Source: Panicum virgatum (lineage: Eukaryota; Streptophyta; Magnoliopsida; Poales; Poaceae). Taken from it: DNA of 64,000 nt. The DNA is taken from contig NC_053138.1 of assembly GCF_016808335.1 (NCBI RefSeq), positions 15,989,900 to 16,053,899 of the forward strand. The letters run 5' to 3'. Position 1 is the first letter of the stretch. Each line of letters begins with the position of its first letter. The position numbers were made by a program, and so were the translations under genes. The notes below the pieces were generated by a model, which worked only from the letters and a program-made list of their open reading frames with translations, was not told the DNA's origin and searched no databases. This document shows positions 58,406-64,000 of the stretch, one piece after another.

Positions 58406-59586
58406 GGCAGAGTCGGCGCAAATAATTTTGCCATTTAAGCTACCGCTCCTATTTTCAACCTGATAGGAGCCGTGTCAAAGTGATGCCGGAGCATCTAACT
58501 GATTCCTGTAGGTCGTGTATGTAGATATCCCTGTCTAGATCTTCTTCTGGTAAAACCTAAGTGACATATCCGCGCGTGCAGGGGGAAAGTATTTTACTGT
58601 AGCTATGGCCCGCAAGGGTATTTACCTGCGGCGCCCTCGTCCGCGGCTTGTGTTCATATATGATTGGCAATCGAAATGAGGTTTGTCTGGTCGACCCTGC
58701 CTGATTCGTTCTTGGGATCTCCGGCCCGGTGTGCCGACTACTGTATCTGCCCATTGGACGATGATGCTTTGGTATAATCGCCTGGCCGTGATCCCTTTGG
58801 GTTTAGCGGCTTTGTATGCTTCCGTACATTCTGCTGGGGGCTCTCAAATCTGAGGCAGTTGCATCCAGAAAAGGAAACGAATGCTGTCCTTAGATTTAAC
58901 TTTTTCGAAATTTGGAAGAAGAACGCTCCCAGACGGTGCCGCGCTCGTTCTGCTCTCCACCGTGACCCGGGTGCACCAGACGAGCGGCTCACCTAACCTA
59001 CCGCCGGTGTTCCCGATCCCGCCGGTGCTTTCTAACGGGGGTAGCTCGTAACCTCGAGCCGCCGTTTGCAATCGAGTCATTTTACTAGGGGCTAGTTTGG
59101 TTTGTTCGCACTACCCCCGTACTGAATCACGAAAATGGACATTTGTTTCACGCCTCTTTTTTCCTCCATTTTTCTTTTGCTGCTGAACTCGGCACGCTCC
59201 ATGACTGTGCCACCAGATGGGCTGCTGAACAGAGTACCACTCTGTTCACTGTGCTGGTGGCTGGTGCTGGAGTGGTACGAGAGAAAAATAATATTTGCTA
59301 GTTAGTAGTTGGAGACTAGTGCTGAAGCTACATAAGAGAAAAATATTGTTACGGGCGGATCCAATTACTACCCCCACCAACTTTATTGTCACCAGACACG
59401 CAGATCGACCGAAAAATGATCAGATCACACCACACCAATGGATTCCATAACAAGACCTGAACAAAATGAGAGAGGAAAAAAAATCCCATCTAATCTAACC
59501 CACCGATAGCTTAAACCTCCGAGGTCAAGCCTTCCTCGTCTCCTCCGTCCTCCCCGTCGTCGTCTCATTCCCTTCCCCAAAACCAG
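58406..59586. other. Spacer and DUF2921 gene promoter
   Basis: Holds the 3' UTR of the E2 gene and the promoter of the next gene. No gene seen. A short repeated phrase GCTGCTGAAC occurs at about 59178 and 59220. Confidence 0.4.
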
Positions 59587-62331
59587 ATGGGCGAGGGGAG
59601 GAGGCGAGATCTCACTCCCCGCTCCATCTCCGCCTCCCAGTCCCCAATGGCGCCACCGCGCGCGAACCCTACCCACCACCCGCGCCTTGCCCTCCCCCTC
59701 ATCATCCTGCTCCTGATCTCCGCCGCCGCCGGAGATACCTCCGTGTCGACGTTCTCCTACCCCCGCCACTGCCCCGGCCTCCCCGCGGCTTCCGACCTCC
59801 CCGCGGGCGGCGGCCCCGCCCTCCCCACCCTCCAGCTCTCCACTGGCTACTTCTCCGGCGGGGACAACGTCTTCGGCCCCGAAACCTCCTCCCAGCCGCG
59901 GTCCTTCTCGCTCCTCCCCTCCTCCGTCGCCCGCACCGCCAACGCCTCGCTCCTCCACGTCTCCGCCACGCTCGGCGTCTCCGGGGGCCGCCGCCTGCCC
60001 CACTACGGCCTCTTCGGCCGCAACCTCTTCGAGTACGACGGCCAGGCGCGCCACTTCCGCCCGCGTCTCCCGCGCTTCACGGGGCCGCGCGGCTCCGTCA
60101 TCTTCGGCCTGGAGGGCTACTACTCGACGGCCTCTGGCGAGCTCTGCATGGTCGGCACTGGCTCCGGCCGCGCCGCCGACGGAAAGCCCGTGCACTTCCT
60201 CCCCGTCGTGCTCCGCCTCGGCTTCCCCAACCCCGCCAACCTGACGCGGTCCTTCGTCACCGGCCGCCTCGAGAGCGTCGCCACCATCAGCCCCATGGAG
60301 ACCGTCTCACTCGTCGCCTACGCCGAGGAGGGATACGCGTACGCGGAGAGCGCCTCCTGCCCACCGCCACCTGCAGGGAGGCTCGACGCGCTACAGGTGT
60401 TCGAGGGTAGGAATTTCTCGTGTGCTCACCTCAGTTCAACGCTCAAACGGCCGTTCAGGTTGGACTACCGGAGCGGCAGTGAGTCTACCGCATCCTCACT
60501 GGGGCTCCACCAAAGGTACATGTATGTCAACCGGCTGCAATGCAAGGATGATGGTGCCGTCCGTGCTTATGTGGCATTCACTAACCAGACAGAGGTATCA
60601 AGGTTCATGCTGGGTGAGAAGGCGGTTGTGGCGGATGGGTTCTGGGATCGGCAGAGAAGCCGGCTTTGCCTCAAAGGGTGTCATGTGGTGAATCCGGGAC
60701 CATCCCGTGCGGATTTGGCAGTGGGTGAGTGTGGAATTGGGATGAGCTTCTGGTTCCCAGCAGTGTGGTCGTTACAGCAACGGAGCTTTGCTGCTGGTCT
60801 GGTCTGGAATACGAGTCTGAAAAGTGGTGAAGCCATTGCTGCAGGTTCTAGTTTAACCACTCACTACTACAGGGGCAATCTTGCTGGTTTGAAGTATAAT
60901 TACACTAAGGTGGATGAGGCTATGAAGCACTATGAGAAGTATGGATTGAACAAGAACAGGAAAGGAAAGTTCCCAGATAGCAGTTCATACCGAGACTTGG
61001 TGTTCCGTTTTTTTGTGCAGAAAGGAGGTGGTTCTGGATATGCATCGCCCATCACAATTGGGTCAAAGTTGTTTGATGGTAACTCCTTGGTGGTTCCAGA
61101 TCCCTTTTCTCATCATGTGACAACCGAGATGAAGCAGAGACTGATTAATGTCAGTTACGACATATACTATGTTGGGAATTGGTCTCTAGAATCATTCCAT
61201 CGTCGACATATCTCTGCAGAGGGTGTTTACGATACTAAGACAGGCTCCCTTTGCATGATTGCTTGTCGAGTGCTTAACGTTTCATCAGATTGTGAAATTC
61301 TAGTGACTGCTCAGTTTTCTTCTTTGGATGCAAAAGTAGCACAGCATGTGAAGGGGACTATCAGAAGCTTGAGGAAGAAGACTGACCCTCTTTTCTTTGA
61401 AACTCTGGACATTGCTTCATATGGGATGTACCCAGACAAAGTGGATGAATCAATATGGAGAATGGACTTAGAAAGCACCATGGCCTTGATCTCTATGACA
61501 CTGGCATGCATCTTCATTGCTGTGCAGCTTTTTCATGTCAACAAGGTCCCTGAAGCGCTTCCTGCCATGTCAATCACGATGCTTGTTGTTCTGGCTTTGG
61601 GTTACATGATCCCTCTTGTACTGAACTTTGAGGCTCTCTTCAAGAACAGCAACAAACAGACCTTCCCGCTTGCAGGCGGTGGTTGGCTTGAGGTGAATGA
61701 AGTCATGGTACGAATCATTACCATGATAACATTTCTGCTGCAGTTGCGACTTCTTCAGCTGGCATGGTCTGCACGATCTGTGGATGTAAGCAAAGCTGAG
61801 TCATGGGCTGCCGAGAGGAAAGTACTCTGGATATGCTTGCCACTGTACATTATTGGGGGAGTTATTACTTGGGTTGTTCACATGAGGTTTAACCACAGCC
61901 GAAGAATGCTAAGGCAGGTTGTCCAGATCAAGCCAGTTGGACATGCATTCTGGGAGGACCTTGTGTCTTATGGTGGATTAATACTCGATGGGTTCTTGCT
62001 CCCTCAAGTGATCATAAATGCTTTCACAGATTCCAAGGTTAGAGCCCTTTCCCCAGGGTTTTACATCGGAAGCACCATGATCCGTGCTCTGCCTCATGTG
62101 TACGACGTGTTCAGGAGAAAGCATTTTGTGCCCAGCTTGAGACCATCTTACGTGTATGCGAGCCCTCATGATGATCTCTTCAGCCTCGCATGGGACATTG
62201 TGATACCTTGTGGAGCAATACTACTGTCAGTGGTTCTCTTCTTTCAGCAGCGGCTTGGAGGTGCTTTCTTCCTTTGTTCTAAGAACAGAAAGACAAGGGA
62301 ATATGAAATGGTGTCCACAGTCAGTTCTTAA
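59587..62331 (+). CDS. DUF2921 multi-pass membrane protein
   Basis: An intronless frame of 914 aa. The second ATG (59647, MAPPRANPTH) is followed by a hydrophobic LALPLIILLLISAAAG signal sequence and may be the true start, making 894 aa. The N-terminal two-thirds is a luminal/extracellular region with several NxS/T sites (NAS, NLT, NFS, NQT) and paired DUF2921-type blocks (STGYFSGGDNVFG; SVIFGLEGYYSTASGELCM; GVYDTKTGSLCMIACR). About six membrane helices lie between residues 630 and 900. Arabidopsis FLY1/FLY2 have this domain plus a C-terminal RING, but here the protein stops after the last helix, so it resembles the RING-less relatives. Function of that branch is unknown to me; a Golgi/secretory location is likely. 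Confidence 0.88.
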   Translation: MGEGRRRDLTPRSISASQSPMAPPRANPTHHPRLALPLIILLLISAAAGDTSVSTFSYPRHCPGLPAASDLPAGGGPALPTLQLSTGYFSGGDNVFGPETSSQPRSFSLLPSSVARTANASLLHVSATLGVSGGRRLPHYGLFGRNLFEYDGQARHFRPRLPRFTGPRGSVIFGLEGYYSTASGELCMVGTGSGRAADGKPVHFLPVVLRLGFPNPANLTRSFVTGRLESVATISPMETVSLVAYAEEGYAYAESASCPPPPAGRLDALQVFEGRNFSCAHLSSTLKRPFRLDYRSGSESTASSLGLHQRYMYVNRLQCKDDGAVRAYVAFTNQTEVSRFMLGEKAVVADGFWDRQRSRLCLKGCHVVNPGPSRADLAVGECGIGMSFWFPAVWSLQQRSFAAGLVWNTSLKSGEAIAAGSSLTTHYYRGNLAGLKYNYTKVDEAMKHYEKYGLNKNRKGKFPDSSSYRDLVFRFFVQKGGGSGYASPITIGSKLFDGNSLVVPDPFSHHVTTEMKQRLINVSYDIYYVGNWSLESFHRRHISAEGVYDTKTGSLCMIACRVLNVSSDCEILVTAQFSSLDAKVAQHVKGTIRSLRKKTDPLFFETLDIASYGMYPDKVDESIWRMDLESTMALISMTLACIFIAVQLFHVNKVPEALPAMSITMLVVLALGYMIPLVLNFEALFKNSNKQTFPLAGGGWLEVNEVMVRIITMITFLLQLRLLQLAWSARSVDVSKAESWAAERKVLWICLPLYIIGGVITWVVHMRFNHSRRMLRQVVQIKPVGHAFWEDLVSYGGLILDGFLLPQVIINAFTDSKVRALSPGFYIGSTMIRALPHVYDVFRRKHFVPSLRPSYVYASPHDDLFSLAWDIVIPCGAILLSVVLFFQQRLGGAFFLCSKNRKTREYEMVSTVSS

Positions 62332-63926
62332 GAAAAGCTTAGTTGATTCGAAATGGTTTTTACAGTCGGTTCTCGACAAGCTTTACATCATTGTTGCAAA
62401 AGAACTATAGAGGGATTTTTACATGCAGACGAAGAAATAGCTGTTCCAGTTGATGTTTGTTTTACAAATGTGCTTGTTTGCAGCAAAAGTTACGTGCATG
62501 TATACGAAAGATGATACACAAATTGTGCAAGTTTCGGGCCTTAATTCAGGTTCAGGATGCTTTTACTCTGTTGCAAGTTGCTCTATATTCACATGTGTCA
62601 GCATCTCTCTATCTGGGATGTTAATCCGCCTGTTAGTTTGCGCATCAGATCAATTGGGTTGGGTTTTTACCGCATTCCTTCAAAATATAGTTCAAGTTGG
62701 GTCTATGTTTGTGTTTCTATTGTTTCAGTTCATTTCCTGTGTGTAAGCTTGATGAGATGTGCTGGTCCGTGGTGGAAAATCCTCATTTGTGGCCTGATCG
62801 GAGATGGTCCTTGGTGGCACACACACTTATGTTTTGCCATCGTTGTTGCACGGCGCAACACTAGCGTCCTTAATCGAGCGTGACTCGCATTGCCCACCCT
62901 CCCCGAAAGTTCGGCGGGCGCAACTTCATACGCGTAAAGCAAGCTCCGGTCTGATTTGAACGTTGCGAAGCGCTAGAGAATATCTACCTGTGATGACACG
63001 GCGGCAGACCATGGGACTTCCCAAGGTCAGAAGAAGGAACTCGCATGACCGACCAGCGAAGCAGGAGGGGGCAAGGTAACGCCACGGTCGTTTCCAGATG
63101 GTCTCGCTGACTCCAGTAGGCTGATCAATTCACGTGGAACCAAACTTGCAGTTCACTGGAATTTCAGTTGAGTCTGGGCAGACGACTAGCAGTGCAGGTA
63201 CAGGACCGCGGGCTCTCTAGGAACAAACACCACATGCGGTTTGAAACAAAAAGAAAAGACACCACATGACACTGGTCAATCATAAGTCATAACCACTTCC
63301 ACAGGCGGAGAGCTCCCCGCCCCCGCACACCACGGCGCGGCGCGGGCTCCAGCCAATCTGCCCGGCCGAAGCGAAACCCCCTAGAGGCCCAAACCCTCGT
63401 GCCCGGCACCCCGTTTTGGCCCGTCCCCCGCGTCGCTTGACCCGTAGCCAGCCTAGCCGCCTCGCGCTCGCGCGAGCCCCGCCGCGATAGGGCGACAGCG
63501 ACGAGGCCCCCCCGGGACCCAGTCAACCCCCAAACCGCACGTCACTCCACTGACGCGTCCCCCTGCGGCCCTGCCCAGTGCCCACCCCGGGAAACCCCAC
63601 CCGGATGGCGCCCCACCACCCGCGCCGTGAGGCCGCGACCTTGACCAAGGCCGCGCGCGCGCCGTGTCGCTGTCGCGCCATCGCCGCCTGCAGGCTGCGG
63701 CCCGCAGGCATGCTGACCACGCCACGCCACCACACACACTCCCAGTACACGGCGACCAGGGCTCCGCGGCCGAGTCCACACCGCGCCGGGCGGCGAGGCC
63801 GATGGAATAGTGCCGTACCGGGTGGCGGCGCGGTCTCCCTCCCTCGCAACGGCTTATAACGCCGGGAGAGCGCGCCGCGCGGGGGCAGAGGAGGAGGACG
63901 AACTAGGAAGAGGGGCGGGCGCGACG
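62332..63926. other. 3' UTR of the DUF2921 gene and GC-rich promoter
   Basis: 62332-62880 is AT-rich and probably 3' UTR plus spacer. 63290-63880 is very GC-rich with compositional open frames on both strands. A TATA-like GCTTATAAC at 63851-63859 could serve the gene start at 63927. Confidence 0.4.
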
Positions 63927-64000
63927 ATGAGGGGGGCCTTGGGCGCGCGGATGACCGCGCAGGGCGCGGCGGATGCGGCCGTGGGCGCGGTCGGGTGCGG
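63927..64000 (+). CDS. Possible gene start cut by the window edge
   Basis: An ATG at 63927 opens a frame (MRGALGARMTAQGAADAAVG) that stays open to the last base. It lies about 70 bases after a TATA-like motif and a purine-rich leader (GAGGAGGACGAACTAGGAAG), which looks like a grass gene start. The Ala/Gly/Arg-rich peptide has no recognisable domain and could also be compositional. Confidence 0.35.
   Translation, partial: MRGALGARMTAQGAADAAVGAVGC

Noticed and set aside
59425..60195. 256-codon minus-strand frame
   Set aside because: Antisense shadow of the GC-rich start of the DUF2921 gene.

Overview
This is nuclear plant DNA, almost certainly from a grass, and most likely a panicoid. Evidence: GC-rich single-exon genes beside AT-rich introns and intergenic DNA; GT-AG introns; many Stowaway, hAT and CACTA-type MITEs; nested Copia/Gypsy LTR elements; and a PHO2 gene whose predicted length (about 878 aa) is close to what I recall for rice. 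There is no bacterial gene organisation and no CRISPR array, and I saw no tRNA or rRNA gene.

Layout. 1-5885 is a nest of LTR retrotransposons. A minus-strand Copia-type element (LTR, Met-tRNA primer site, gag) is interrupted by a complete solo LTR (1432-3754, GTTGC target duplications) and by another LTR that runs off the left edge. 7882-14534 holds two same-strand genes of the SPOROCYTELESS/SPEAR/TIE transcriptional-adaptor family, each ending in an EAR motif. 15255-17108 is an intronless glyoxal (aldehyde) oxidase. 17671-18190 is a decayed 3' fragment of the exosome subunit gene RRP41. 19055-21028 (minus) encodes NINJA, the jasmonate-pathway TOPLESS adaptor. 23071-24443 (minus) encodes the mitochondrial copper/CX9C protein COX19, probably sharing a divergent promoter with an L1-domain ribosome-biogenesis protein (25629-26894). 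29993-32879 is a multi-exon alpha/beta hydrolase with a GHSKG nucleophile elbow. 34069-36454 is mitochondrial ribosomal protein bL21m.

36455-45107 is a long intergenic stretch with MITEs. 45108-51308 is PHO2/UBC24, the E2 enzyme that controls phosphate transporters; its 5' leader carries a cluster of seven sites complementary to miR399. Directly downstream on the same strand lies a second large E2 (54235-58405, UBC25/26-like). Its last four coding exons share intron phases with PHO2, and three of them have identical lengths, so the pair looks like an old tandem duplication. 59587-62331 is an intronless DUF2921 membrane protein. A possible gene start is cut by the right edge (63927).

How the genes relate. 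Plant neighbours are not an operon. Two themes stand out: three LxLxL/EAR adaptor genes (two SPEAR, one NINJA) lie within about 13 kb, and two E2 enzymes of one subfamily lie side by side. Mitochondrial proteins (COX19, bL21m) are also present, but with no sign of linkage. I found no convincing undescribed system. The strongest items for follow-up are the expanded miR399 site array, the E2 tandem pair, the two SPEAR genes with a precise hAT MITE at one promoter, and the unexplained open frames in 39.3-39.7 kb and 41.0-41.4 kb.
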